Below, in pieces: positions 35,584-47,531 of a stretch of DNA of 64,000 nucleotides. Position numbers and translations under genes: made by a program. Source of the stretch: Drosophila persimilis (taxonomy: Eukaryota > Arthropoda > Insecta > Diptera > Drosophilidae); NCBI RefSeq assembly GCF_003286085.1, contig NW_020825350.1, forward strand, positions 1,178,001 to 1,242,000, written 5' to 3'. Numbering within the stretch: position 1 is the stretch's first letter; every line of letters begins with the position of its first letter. The notes beneath the pieces are model-generated. The model was not told where the DNA came from and ran no database searches. It saw nothing but the letters and a program-made list of their open reading frames with translations.

Positions 35584-36683
35584 ACGAGGGGGAACGTTGT
35601 GAGTTGCTGCGGACACCGCAAATCTACAATAATACCCGATACTAAGTCAGTATGGCTCTCCTCCGGCAGACGCCGCTAATATTAAACGACACGACAAAGA
35701 GTGCGTGCGAGAGAGACAGAAAATCAGTCTGAGCGTGACGTCGTGCGCTGCGTAGCCACTGCAAATTGATTTGTTCCTTTTGGCTATAAAAATGATCTGA
35801 TCTGATCCAGATTCAGAAACCTGATAGATATGGTCATTATTTATGATTTTTAGTTTTCTCGAATGTGCAATATTGTGGATGCAACAGATTTTCGTTCTTT
35901 GTGTGGGCGGAAGGGGGTGGGGCGAAATTTTGAGATATACGTTTTATAGTGAGATCTAACAGGAGTACGGACACTAAATTTGGTTACTCTAGCCTTAATA
36001 CTCTCTGAGATTTGTGAATATCCCCAGATTTGCATCCTTTGCGGGGGCGGAAGGGGGTGTGGCGAAATTTTGAAACAAACTCGTCTCGGTCTGATATATT
36101 AGGAGTGTGGATACCAAATTTGGTTGCTCTAGCTTTTATAGTCTCTGAGATCTAGGCGCTAATGTTTTACTCTAAGCAAAGCCGCCTATGCTACGTGTGT
36201 GTTAGAGAGAGACAGGGCGAGAAAAAATGAAATTGTTTTCTTGATGCTGGCTATAATAATAATACGATCCAATTCAGATTCTGCAGTCTAAAAGATATGG
36301 TCATTCTCTACGATTCTGCGTTTTTGGTTTTATCGTATCTTTAAAAATGTGGATGCCACAGATTTTCGTCCTTTGTGGGGGCGGAAGTGAGCAGGGAAAA
36401 GTTTTGAAATATTTTTGTAGCAGTGACATATCACAGAAGTCTGGATCCAAAACATCGTTGCTCTAGCTCTTATAGTCTTTGAGCACTAGGCGCTGATGGG
36501 GACGGACAGACGGACGGACGGACAGACAGACAGACAGACATGGCTCAATCGACTCGGCTATTGATGCTGATCAAGAATATATATACTTTATAGGGTCGGA
36601 AACGATTCCTTCTGGACGTTACACACATCCACTTTTACCACAAATCTAATATACCCCAATACTCATTTTGAGTATCGGGTATA
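35584..36683 (-). mobile_element. DINE-1 (INE-1) Helitron-like element, near full length
   Basis: It is the inverted counterpart of the copy at 12,865-13,973, with close similarity over the whole length. It begins with ACGAGGGGGAACGTTGTGAG and the GTTGC/GCGG hairpin. It holds the same two GGGGCGGAAGGGGGTG(T/G)GGCG blocks and the inverted GGAC/AGAC microsatellite (36,501-36,540), and ends with the head AATACTCATTTTGAGTATCG. It carries two GA-rich tracts, GCGAGAGAGACAGAAAATC near 35,707 and TTAGAGAGAGACAGGGCGAG near 36,202. Confidence 0.85.
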
Positions 36684-39600
36684 AAAAGTGGAGACCTTAC
36701 TGGCCATCGAGGACATCCAAGAGGACCAAGAGTACACCTTCTTAAAGCTTTCACTGTTAAAATTAAGAAGTAGATTGACAGTGCAGGAGCACGGTTCATT
36801 GAAAGAATAGCCGTGGAAAATCCACCATCCAACTAACAGCCGGAGGTATGCCCTCGCCCTCGATGCAGGCAGCGCTTCTAGCGTTGAGATCATTCACGAT
36901 CAAATAAAAACTGGTCGAGGAATATGTCCAACAGCTCAATCAGCTTGGGGCATACAGCGCCCTCATGGTAGGGTGAGTTCCAGGCTATGAGTGACGCTAG
37001 TGAAACGAAATGACAGATTACTTCGCCAAGAAATGTTCAAAAGGCCATTCGAAGTTCTTGAACCATGGTATAAGTAAGTAGTATATAGTATAGTATATTT
37101 CACCCGCAGAGATGTGAACTGATTTCGTTTCAATATTTTTATTACACAAATTAGTATTTGTCGCAGTTGCGAATGGAAAAGAGCAATCGATATAATGGGT
37201 GGTAGTGGCAGTAGAAACCCTTTCATGCAGAGACTCCTCCTTTCAGTTGCACTTTAATTAACATTAAACCTGCGTCGCTCTGAGCCCGATGCCTGGGCTC
37301 AAAGCTGAAAATTGTTTTCATTACTCCAAAGGAGAAGCACGAAAGCAGCATCGTCATCAGCACCATTATCTATGATGATGATGATGATGGCCGTACCAAA
37401 GCTGGGCCACGCCTACCAGGCCGCACGAAGCCCCGGACCAGGCACCATCGCAGATCCCAGATCCGGCCCCGCTCGAGCTTCGGCAAATTTGCATTAACCA
37501 GACGTGGATGAGCTGAGTCAGACGCTGAAAGCAAATGCGGATGAGGATGCGGATGAGGATGTGAATGCGAATGCGAATGCGGATACCATCAGTTTGAGAG
37601 ACTTGCGTTCGGGTGAGGGGCCTTGCCAGGTGGTTGGATTGAAATAAAGGTAAAGCTGTGCTCTCACGCCATAAACAAAAACTCATTAACCCAATTTCAA
37701 TATTAACGCAAAGAAAGTGCAGCGATGCCAAAAGCAAACAGAGCGGAGCGGACCAGATATAAGGCGGATAAAAAGGGCCAGGGACACACCAGGGAAGGGC
37801 GGACGGAGGGCAGACAAGCAGGCAGGGAGGAAAAGAGATTGGGCATCCGTATACCAGTATTACGATGGGAGGGCACAGTTGGCCGATAACCGCACATTCA
37901 TTTGCCAAAGGAACTCCCTGCAATAATCACTCAAAGTGCAAGTCATTAATTTTCATTAAATTTCGAGAGGATTATTTGTCAAAAAACCATTTTTCGATGT
38001 CGTGTCCTGTTCCAGTTCCATCCCATCCCGTCCTTATTCCATTGTTAGTCTGGAATAAATTTTCCCGAGAGTGGACTGGTCAGCTGGCTCGATGGCCCAG
38101 CATAATGGATAAAAATAAAGGGAAGCAGAACGAAAATGAAAATGCTTAAAGCTTTGCTTTTATTCAGGCGACACCGGTTGGGGTCGTCCCCTACAAATGG
38201 ACCGAAAAAATTAACTATTTACAATTGATATTTAAATATTAATAGTGGCTTGTAAAAAAATTAATGCAGCGTGGTGCTGCGACCTTTTGCCAAATTTGGT
38301 GACTGTTCAAGAAAGCTTTTAGCTAAACGGAATCGTTTTCAAAGCTTCCCCAATCTTCAATCAATCAATCAATTTAACTATCAGTAGTCGAGTCTGTAGA
38401 AACAAATCGATAGTTTCGACACGCGAATCCCGCTGGTCGGGGCTCTGTATCCTGATCAATCGATTTGCGGTTGGGGATCGCAATTAATGATTGGAAAAGC
38501 TATATCGCACCTATCTGGCACCCGGCCAAAAGTGACGATAAAAAGAGGTCCATTAGAGCATTTCCTACCTAACCTGTCTCCGGAAATAGTGGGACATTCG
38601 AGTGGGATTGCCGTGATTCCCAGCCCCGCCATCACCCCGCCATCCTGGCCAAAACAAAACTTTTGCAATAACTGCAAATGCAATGCATTAAGCTGGACCA
38701 CTGAGAGGGTCAGAGTGGAAAGCCTTTTCCCAAGCTCAACCCCAACCAATCCGCACTGCCACTCAACGCACCTGTCGCAGAACTGACATTAAATTCACAT
38801 TACAAAAATGGTTACCTGCATTTGGCGTATCAGTTTTCGGTTACCATGTTGCAGTTGGAGTCGCGGTGAGGGGCGAGGGCATGCTGGCTCAAAGGGGAAG
38901 CCATCGATGCGCTGCTCCCTACATGCCCGAAAAGTTTGTTTTAATGGACAAAGTTGGCTGCTCCGGCTCCGCTCTTTTCTGCCGTGCTTCGGTTTGGCCA
39001 GAATTACGGCGACTCGAGCAGCAGCTTTCGCCCTGCTCTATTTGAGTTTCAAGTTGTGAGCCGCAGACGAGAGAGGGTTTTGCCAACTTTTTCCGCCAAC
39101 ACACAAATTAAATTATAAATCAGTGGGCCATTGGGGGCGGAGAGGGTTGCTCCCGGAGCGCCTCCTGGTGCCCCTCGAAATGACTGATCCTGTGAGGATG
39201 GCCCATCGCCGGCTCTTGCCATGAGTGATTTTCTTGCTCGTTAAATTCAGCTGCAGCCGCTTCTGACGATGCCTGGCGACAACGACAACGACAACGTGGC
39301 GTATGCGTAATCTGAGATTGATCCACAAAACAAACTTTTCCTCGCACACATACGAGTAGACGTACAACTTGGACCTGACATTTGATTTTGATTTTGTTGG
39401 CCGGATTCCATTTAATTTGAAAGCTCAAAGAACTTTGGCTGGCAACGAAGGAAAGTACTCAAGCCACAACCAACAGTGAGGAGAATTAGAGTTGAGAAAA
39501 GCCCCGCACGTGAGAATGAAATAATTGCTAGAGTGATGCCAATCAGCAAAAATTCAATGCCAAAATATCCGCATGTCTGCACTTCCAACATTACTTTCAA

Positions 39601-42587
39601 ATGAAATGATATTTGAATAGTATGGCATTGTTAAATGAACCAATTAAACTACTGGACCCACCCATACGCCCACCTTAAGGCTTTAAAATTGGCAATCACA
39701 CAATAATTGACCAGCTCTGCCAGCCTTCAAGGTTATCCTTGATCGATTTAATGGCGCAGTCTGGAAATTTGATGCCGCCTAGGATCTCCATACAATTCAA
39801 TTCCAAGTCCCTGGATTACGAATACTGATGATGCTATTGTCGATTGTCGTTCATGCCATGTTTCCTCGAGCAACAATTTAGTGTTCTGTTTTGCATTAAA
39901 TGCTTAAGCTGCTTAATGAAGAAAATTAACAAAGTAACAGGGAAATAGGGCTAAGAGAGGAGGGTGAAACTGGTTAAGAATAGTTTTATGGACGGCGAGA
40001 GCAGGAACCCAAGGGAAGACAAATAAGTTGCAAATAACAAGGCATCCAGGGCCCATGTTGCATTGTGCTGGCAAAAAGTTGCAAGGTTTCAGCCCTGGCA
40101 CTCGACACCCACCCAGTAACTACCCCACTCCCGCAGCCAGTCACGCCCCATCACAGCACAGCACCCATCTGGCGACCCAGCGGAGCATGCCAGTTATGTT
40201 TTCTTTGAAGTTCATGAAGCAAAATGTCTTAATTACTGAAATGAGATGAGGCCGAGCAATAAAGAAGGAGCAAATGAAGAAGTGGTAGCAGCTGAAGCAG
40301 CTATGGATTTGGATCCAGCAAGAACCCCCATTATAATTAATTTGTTGGGGATGCGTTGAACCTAGCCAAATTCCAACGAAATCCAAGCCAGACAGAAAGT
40401 CAAAATGAAGCCCTTCTTCCTGGAGCAGCAATGGAATAAAACGAACGAAGCGGAACGGAAGGCATACATGCTCGTATATGTATAAGGCATGAGTATATCC
40501 TGGGCGTCCTGCTGCACATCCTGCGGCAATAACTCACGACCACTTTATGCGCTTAAGTGATTTCTAATGCAAACCAATTTCCGAAATCAGGCACCAGGCA
40601 CTCGAACCCAAGGACAACGACTGAAGACTGAAGGCTGAAGGCTGATGCCAGAAAGGATATTCTGTTGATATGGCAAAGAGACAGAGACAGATAAAAAGAA
40701 AAAAAGAATAAAGAGAGCTCTGACTAGGAAGAAGGCGCCTCTACTGTCTGTCCAGGCAAATGACAGGCGCATCCTGTTTTTCCTGCCGCTGCCTGTGCTT
40801 TTTTCTGTGTGTGCTCCATTTCCTGTGCTCTATATGCAGACTGTGTTTGCCTTTGACTTGGTGCTGGCTTAATATCCTAGGAAGAACTATGCACATGATA
40901 TGCCAGAACAAGCCTAGACCTTGGACAACTTCCGCATCCAGCACGGATAGGGCAGCATGACAGCAGAAGGGCAGCAGCAGCGCCAAAATCATAAAGGAAA
41001 ATATTGAATTTCTTAAAAACAAATGCAAATTTTTCCTGCTTTGAGCTTTGAGTACGGGGTAATAAAGGGTGTATGTGTTTTGTCAGTCCGTTCTGATTGA
41101 GAGAGCCAAAGAAGATTAAAGTGGGAATACAAAACTATTCCTGAAACCTGTTATAAGTAACAGTAAGTAAGTAAATTAATATCTATCAAACGAAAGATTA
41201 AGCTCAGATACTATTAAAATTTCGTAATTTCGTAATTTCGTTTCTTTAAATGTATTTATATTTTTTGTTTAAGTCCATAGTTTTTAAGACATAAGAGAAC
41301 CTAAAGCACCCACCTATCATAGTATATGCATAAATGTGTAAGTACGTATTACATATTAAAGCCACAGTGAAAAATAAGTTGAACAGTACCTGACCTTTGT
41401 CGGTTTGAACATCTGGCTCTCGAACAATGCTAGTGCGTTTAATGGCGTTTTTCCTTAAGCATAAAAAATATGATATATAACAGCCGGATGGTTCTTCGTT
41501 AGTGGGCTGAGTGGGAGAAAGAGCGAACCGCAGAGGCCCCACTGTAGGAGAGTTCGATATATGTAGAAGCAGCTAGAATATTTGTAATTAGGTGGAAATA
41601 GAATAGTCTGCATTAATGGATACATTTAATAACCATATAATTACTAAGTTGATAGATCATAAAATTAAACATATTGAAACAGAGTACCAGGTAGTATCCA
41701 AATGTTCAGACCTTTCTTTACCGTTTGGTCGATACCCACAGAGTTTCCGCTGCGCCGAATCCTGCTGTCAACACAGGGTCTTGGGACTGGGCTAGAAGTG
41801 TGTGCATAGGACCCCCAATGGCCAGGTCTTGCTGCTGTTCTCAGATTTTCATTCGAATCATCCCAGTTTCTATTTTGTGCTCGTTGAGGCACCCTTTGCC
41901 TCCGTCAGTCTTCTCCTCTCTCACACTCTATCCATATAACATATGTACATATAATTTTTTGTGTGTCTCTCTCTGCAGCGTATTTCAGTTCCAGTCCCCA
42001 CACACGCCTGTGTTATATTGCAGAAATTTTTTGGACAATGCCAGAGCCAGAGACCAAAGCAATAAGCCAAAACCCATGGCTAACACGACCCTACACGTCC
42101 ACCCCATTAGACTGGGAAAAATTTGGCGAGAACCTCGCAATGTAATCAAACATATTAAAGGCTAGGGGAAGGAGGGAAAGAACAGGAAATCCAAAATGTT
42201 TATTACGGAATACCGCGAGCAATAAAATTTAATATGGGCAAACGATGCAGAGGAGAATGGACCTGATGGGTAGGAGACATGTAACCAAAAATAAAAGCGA
42301 CTGGCAGAGGCAATGGCAGTAATGAACAATAAATTATTGCCGACCTCGAATACCCAAAGTCTTGATACACTTGCATATCCATCAAAACAATGCATTGCAA
42401 TGGCAGATGTGTAATATATCGATGTCCCATTTCGATTTTATTTGGTAAAGCAGAAATGTTTATGTGTCTATGTTTTTGAATATCCTACGAAAGAGTATAC
42501 TGGCGATACAAAAGCACAGTTATGCAATGACTGTCTACCTTTTAGGACGTGTGTTTGTTTTTGTGTGTTTGCGTAGGAGAGAAGGAA
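36684..42587. other. Long intergenic (or intronic) stretch, no gene seen
   Basis: This is mostly unique sequence with short frames only. Simple repeats are an ATG run (37,374-37,390) and a GCGGATGAGGAT/GCGAAT run (about 37,535-37,585). The 37.2-42.2 kb part has the balanced composition of conserved euchromatic spacer. The 185-codon minus frame at 37,366-37,923 spans the repeats and is not convincing. Confidence 0.5.
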
Positions 42588-42705
42588 CCCTGCAGTACCA
42601 GCAGTGAGCGATGACGAATGTCATGTACATGTCATCTATTCGTTGACCGCAGCCAAGTCGAACCCTTTGTTTTCTCTTTGATTCTTTCTTTGCCGCAACA
42701 GGGAT
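42588..42705. mobile_element. Isolated terminal fragment of the 46.5-kb element family
   Basis: It starts with CCCTGCAGTACCAGCAGTGA and continues GCGATGACGAATGTCAT...AGTCGAACCCTTTGTTTT. This is collinear with the left end of the element at 46,497 but diverged. It breaks off near TTTGCCGCAACAG. It shows that the terminal sequence exists as a separate, older copy. Confidence 0.6.
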
Positions 42706-42964
42706 CGATTTCTGGAACCTCTATGATCTCTTGCCGCTAAGCTTGCGAGTGGATGAAATAGCGGTACCACAGGGAAAGAGCGACGAAGAGCGTTGCCCTC
42801 TGAGCGAAGATCAAGACCTTTCCCTCTTTCGCCCAGACAAGTCTCGGAAAAACCAGCCAAATCACCCATTCTTTCGATGAGAAAAGCAAAGCCGGTAAAC
42901 CAGAGACACTTTCCAGTCTTGCCAGCAGTGGAGAAAGCCTTGTACACGCCATGTAGGCGTTATA
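42706..42964. other. Spacer before a Ty3/gypsy fossil
   Basis: An open frame here has no identified motif. It may be pol-upstream sequence of the adjacent Ty3/gypsy fossil. Confidence 0.3.
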
Positions 42965-43840
42965 AAAGAGTCCGAAAGTCCTTGGTCCTCGCCCATTGTG
43001 ATGGTCCTAAGGCCCTGCAAGGTCCGAATTTGTTTGGATTGCCGAAAGGTAAATAGTTATACCGAAAAGGATGCATATTCTTTACTCCAGATCAGTGAAA
43101 TCTTGAGTCGGTTACTTAAAGCAGAGTATATAACAAGTTTGGTTCTAAAAGAAGCTTATTGGCAAGTTTCATTAGACGAGAATTCCCGGTTGTTCTTTGT
43201 ACCTATTTAAGGTAACGCCGTTCGGATTATGTAATGCTACCAGCTCCATGTCGTGCTTAATGGACAAGGTGTGGAGATAATGTTTTTTATCCCCAATCGG
43301 CCGACTAATTATTCCAATTAAATAAAACTCGGCGCAGAAATAAAATTGCGATATGTTCTTTAATGCGTGACATCCAAATTGCAAGTGTGGCTTGCCTGCC
43401 GCTTACATTGCCGCTCCGATCGCTAAGCGCAGCTTCGCTCGGCCGACGTCGGTAGGCAGACGCAAAGTGGAGATAACGAAGAGCGAGCTGGCAGAGAGCG
43501 TTTAGCAGGGCAAGCAAGCGCAAAGCTTTAACAAACAAATGAGTGACATAGACATAAGTAACAAACAAAATAAGCGGCTGAGGGCCAAGAATTAGGTGCT
43601 ATTTGGCAAGCAGCTAATCGGCTGGGTTCTGCTCCGAACACCCAGCCAATCTCAGAAACGAGGCTTTCATATATGTAGATGACCTGCTAGTAGTTTCAGA
43701 CAGTTTCCGGCGATGTATAATAACGATCTGAGTTCTCGTTTAGCCCGTTGGGCCTTGTCGTTGCAAATATCGACTCAAGATCGAACATCTGAAGGGTTCT
43801 CAAAATGTAGTTCCAGACGTTTTTCTACCATAAGGTTCTC
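42965..43840 (+). mobile_element. Ty3/gypsy retroelement fossil (reverse transcriptase to RNase H)
   Basis: Old broken remnant. The recognisable parts, in order, are RT fingers/palm (VRICLDCRKVNSYTEKDAY and EYITSL, about 43,020-43,150), the MPFGLCNAT-equivalent region (about 43,210-43,270), the catalytic FIYVDDLLVVSD block (about 43,670-43,705) and the end of RNase H (LARWALSLQIS, about 43,740-43,775). A foreign block of roughly 380 bp separates the two RT parts. No LTRs were identified. It has several breaks and looks old. The RT wording resembles Osvaldo/Ulysses-like elements, which is inference. Confidence 0.6.
43275..43660. other. Unidentified insert within the Ty3/gypsy fossil
   Basis: It lies between two adjoining parts of the reverse-transcriptase region. 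It contains a GC-rich block (CGGCCGACGTCGGTAGGCAG near 43,440) unlike the rest. It may be a solo LTR or another short element. No clear ends were found. Confidence 0.3.
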
Positions 43841-44399
43841 TAGTGGATCCCTTCAAATCATCGGAATTTAGGGAACTTTGGAAACTTTGGAAGGTGTACA
43901 GGCGAAACTTCATGCAGAGTTGCTTCCAGACAGGATATAACACCAAATTTGGAACCACCTTCATAAAAGCTCGTGTGCGGAAAAGGATAGTTAGTGCATA
44001 TTATGCATTGGAGGACTTACAGAGACGGTTCTTGGGAAATTATCACGCCAAAAATATAAGACATTAACGTCGCTTCATCAGCCATCAAAGTTGGAAAACT
44101 GTAAAAAAATTATGTACCAATGAATCCATATACTCAGGTACCCTCAATATTAGAATAATTTTCCATTTCTCGCTATCTCAATTATGTTGTTGGTTATGAC
44201 TGAATGTGCAGGCTACTATTTCTACCTTTACCTGTCTTTTTGACCAGGTTTTGCATGCAAGAATTAGATGTATGGAGTTCATTTTAAAACTTGCATATAC
44301 CATTCCGCAAGAGGGAGAATCTTTTTATAACAGCACGCTAGCCAAAATGCACTAAAAATAAGACAATCTATCACTGATGGTGGACTGCCCAAACAAGGA
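43841..44399. other. Spacer between two element relics
   Basis: Short frames only. It may hold trailing sequence of the Ty3/gypsy fossil and the 5' part of the following hAT gene. Confidence 0.3.
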
Positions 44400-46480
44400 T
44401 TTTGAAACATAAACGATGGAAACTCATCACGGACATTCTTTGAGAAAAACGAAAAAACTGCAGAAATAACTGAGGTTGATATTGACGTTATCACAAGATT
44501 GGGTGTCATTTGAATATTTTAAGCTGAAAAGAAAAAATAAATACCCACAAGGTTGGTGAATATTCCTCGAAGACTGCAGAGCTGTTACTGGAAAAATAAT
44601 AGAATTCTGACACGTAGTCATTTTAATTGAATGATTAAAAACAAAGATTACAAAAAATGGATTGCTGGACATCGAGGGCCAATGAAGGCTACTTGACTGT
44701 AACCATCCATTTTATAAACGAAAATTTCGATCTGAAAAGTGCAGTGTTGTCAGCAGAAAAGCTTGAAGAACCCTTTAATCATTCAACAGAAAACATCGCC
44801 AATTCATTGCACAAGGTTCTGGCTAAGTAGGGTGTATTTTGTAATGTTGATGTCATTGGAACTGATGTCATGATTAAGGCATGTGACATTCTTCAAAGAC
44901 GACACCTACCTTTCTATGCCCACTGCTTCAATTTAGTGGTGCAACACTGCTTGACCCAAGAATGATGATAAAGTTAGTGATGATAAAGTGCAAACGCACT
45001 GTTCCCTTTTTTAAAAGTAGCACGATTACATAAGAGAAGTTCAAAGAAGCTCAACGGGATGGCTCAAGAGGCTCAAGAAAATATTTGAAGATCGCTCAGC
45101 AACTAGACTTGCCACCATATTAGATCCCCGATATAAAAAAGAAGGATTTCGTTCACAGTTCAATGATTTTCAATTTTCAATGGGAAAATATGTTGGCTAA
45201 TTCCAAAAAATTACAAAAATCTGAATTTGAACAGCCACAGCCAGAAGCAGTCTCACACCCGGAAACCCTGCTAAAATTAATAAAAACAAAAATATAAATG
45301 AAAAAAATAAATAAGAGAGTCGACGCGATTGTAACCCTTCGAAAATATTTTGGAAAAATTAACACTGGAAATGACTTCAATCCATTAGAGTATTAGAAGG
45401 AAAGTGGTGGTAATTACATTTGTGGTAGGTTAACCCCTATCAGTCAGTACGGCAGTCCCATTACAACCTATATCAGCCAATACGGCGTCCCTAGCTTAGA
45501 TTAATAATCCATAAATGTACATATATCGACGCCCGAATATTCTAAATGGCGTATCAGGAGAATAAAGTCGTGTTCAAAAAAGTAAACCATCCAAAAGTAT
45601 ATTTTCACTCCCACACATTTTTGTGCCCTAAACTTACTTATGTATGTACGTTTTTCGCAGAGCAATGAAAGTGAAATGCCAGTGCTATCCAGTCAGAGCG
45701 CATGTTTTCCAAAGCTGGGAAGATAATTTCGGGGCGCAGGTCCGCTCTCAAACCAAAAATCGTTGACAAACTTTTGTTTTTAAACTAAAACTGGTGGATT
45801 ACCAATGAACCTGACTTTAGCAAATAAGCAAAAACCACGAATTATTTCTATAGATTAAGATTAATGTTTGAAATATTTGTTGCTTACGTTTTAATTTCGA
45901 AATGACCAAATATCAACTTATCTTAGCAAGTAAAAAACGTCATGAATTTATATTTTGAGGCTGATTTATAAAACATTTCTTAGTTTTTGAGTTTTGAAAA
46001 GGAAGAATATGAATAAAATGTTTTATTTTGAACAATTTCCAAATTGCTGGAAAAGGAATTAACACTTGTAAACAAATCACAGAATCTGCCAGTAGAGCTC
46101 TCTCTTTAAAGCCGCTGGAGCCAGTCAAATCAAACCAGACATTTTTTAAACGATTAAAAAGGAATATCGAGCTGATTCCAAAATAAAAATCAGGAACTAT
46201 TGATTTTGCCGATTAATTATTTAATTAATTAAAATTAATTATTGCACTAATACCAAAATTAACTTTGTTATATTAATGAATATACGTTTTTCAGCATGCC
46301 AACAACGACGTGGCACTTCAAATGCTTCCCGCAACGTATACTGAAAGCGAGTATATGTTTAGCAAAGATGGATTGATTGCCACTTCAAGACGAGCTTCCT
46401 TAAAGCCAGAAACTTTGAATAGGCTTACTTTTCTCAACCAAAACCACCCGCAGATACGATACCCACAGCTGATCATACCC
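44400..46480 (+). pseudogene. Decayed hAT transposase (ZBED/Tip100-like), interrupted
   Basis: Frame-shifted parts follow the hAT order. First is DCWTSRANEGYLTVTIHFIN (44,656-44,715; family TDCWTSRAxESYLxVTxHFI). Then come HSTENIANSLHKVLAK and VDVIGTDVMIKACDIL with HLPFYAHCFNLVVQH (44,780-44,950), and ILDPRYKKEGFRSQF (45,118-45,165). The C-terminal dimerisation block TESEYMFSKDGLIATSRRAS with LKPETLNRLTFLNQNH (46,330-46,445) closes it. Between about 45,400 and 46,280 lies AT-rich DNA with no hAT similarity, so that part was either inserted or has decayed. The gene is dead. No terminal repeats were identified. Confidence 0.75.
45400..46280. other. Unassigned AT-rich insert within the hAT relic
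   Basis: No coding motif was found. It contains CAGTCAGTACGGCAGTCCCA followed by a similar CAGCCAATACGGCGTCCC, a small imperfect duplication at about 45,440-45,490. Its origin is unknown. Confidence 0.3.
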
Positions 46481-46496
46481 AGTGTGCCCGTAGCCA

Positions 46497-46838
46497 CCCT
46501 GCAGTACCAGCATTGAGCGATGACGAATGTCATCTACAATGTCATCGAGGCGTTGACGCCAGCCAAATCGAACCCTTTGTTTTTTCTTTTGTTTCTTTCT
46601 TTTCCGCGCGGGCCGAACGTAATTCGGTTCTGCCGACCGTGCGCAGTAGCAGAGAACTTCGTTTTATCCCTGCAGTACCAGCATTGAGCGATGACGAATG
46701 TCATCTACAATGTCATCGAGGCGTTGACGCCAGCCAAATCGAACCCTTTGTTTTTTCTTTTGTTTCTTTCTTTTCCGCGCGGGCCGAACGTAATTCGGTT
46801 CTGCCGACCGTGCGCAGTAGCAGAGAACTTCGTTTTAT
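46497..46838. repeat. 171-bp tandem duplication of the element's left end
   Basis: Two virtually identical 171-bp units (46,497-46,667 and 46,668-46,838) each start with the CCCTGCAGTAC terminal repeat and end with CTTCGTTTTAT. A partial third, diverged copy of the unit's second half follows (about 46,900-46,970, with CGCGTGCCGAACGTAATTCG). Because 171 is divisible by three, an open frame runs through both units. It is not taken as a gene. Confidence 0.9.
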
Positions 46839-47531
46839 ATTTTCGTTTTCTTTGCGCCTGCGTCGACAGACCTTTTTTCTTTTTTCGCTTTGCATTTCCT
46901 ATTTTCCGCGCGTGCCGAACGTAATTCGGTTCTGCCGACCGTGCGCAGTAGCAGAGAACATCGTTTTATATTTTCGTCTTCTTTGCGCCTGCGTCGACAG
47001 AACTCTTGCTTTGTTCTTTGCTAATTGCAATTGTCAGACGGAGTTCTAAAAAGTGATTATTAATCTGGAGTTTTAATAAGTGATTATTAATCTGTGATTA
47101 TTACTATTATCAGGTAAGTGCAGTTTTGAATTAATTAATAATATGTGTTGTGCGCGTGTTAAATAAAAAAAAATCTCAATTGTATAAAAAGTTAAATTTA
47201 TGAAAAAACGGTGTTCAAATTATATTAATGTTTCGCTGCATTCACATTATATTTCTTTATTCTTCTCTTATGCTCCAATAGTCCAATATAATTCACTTGT
47301 TTGAGAAATATTATATCACAAATTTGTATGAATAGAGCCACATTTAGTTGTCCACTATAGTATATTATTAAAACTTATTTTTAGCTTATACTACCTCGTT
47401 TATTAAATTTATTTATTTACAGATTGCGATAATTTCAATTTTCAAAGTTTGTTTTCCTGATTTAATAATTGCAAATAAAGAGTAATTAAAAATTAAATAA
47501 AAACCAAATTAAAATACGTAAAGATAGCAAA

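Noticed and set aside
37366-37923. 185-codon minus-strand frame
   Set aside because: It runs over GAT/GCG repeats and an ATG run; the rest has no motif or splice context.
41725-42165. 146-codon plus-strand frame
   Set aside because: It crosses pyrimidine-rich spacer, has no motif, upstream signal or conservation clue, and looks like a chance frame.
46513-47049. 178-codon plus-strand open frame at the left end of the 46.5-kb element
   Set aside because: It exists because the 171-bp tandem unit is a multiple of three. It repeats the same peptide, overlaps the terminal repeats and has no domain.
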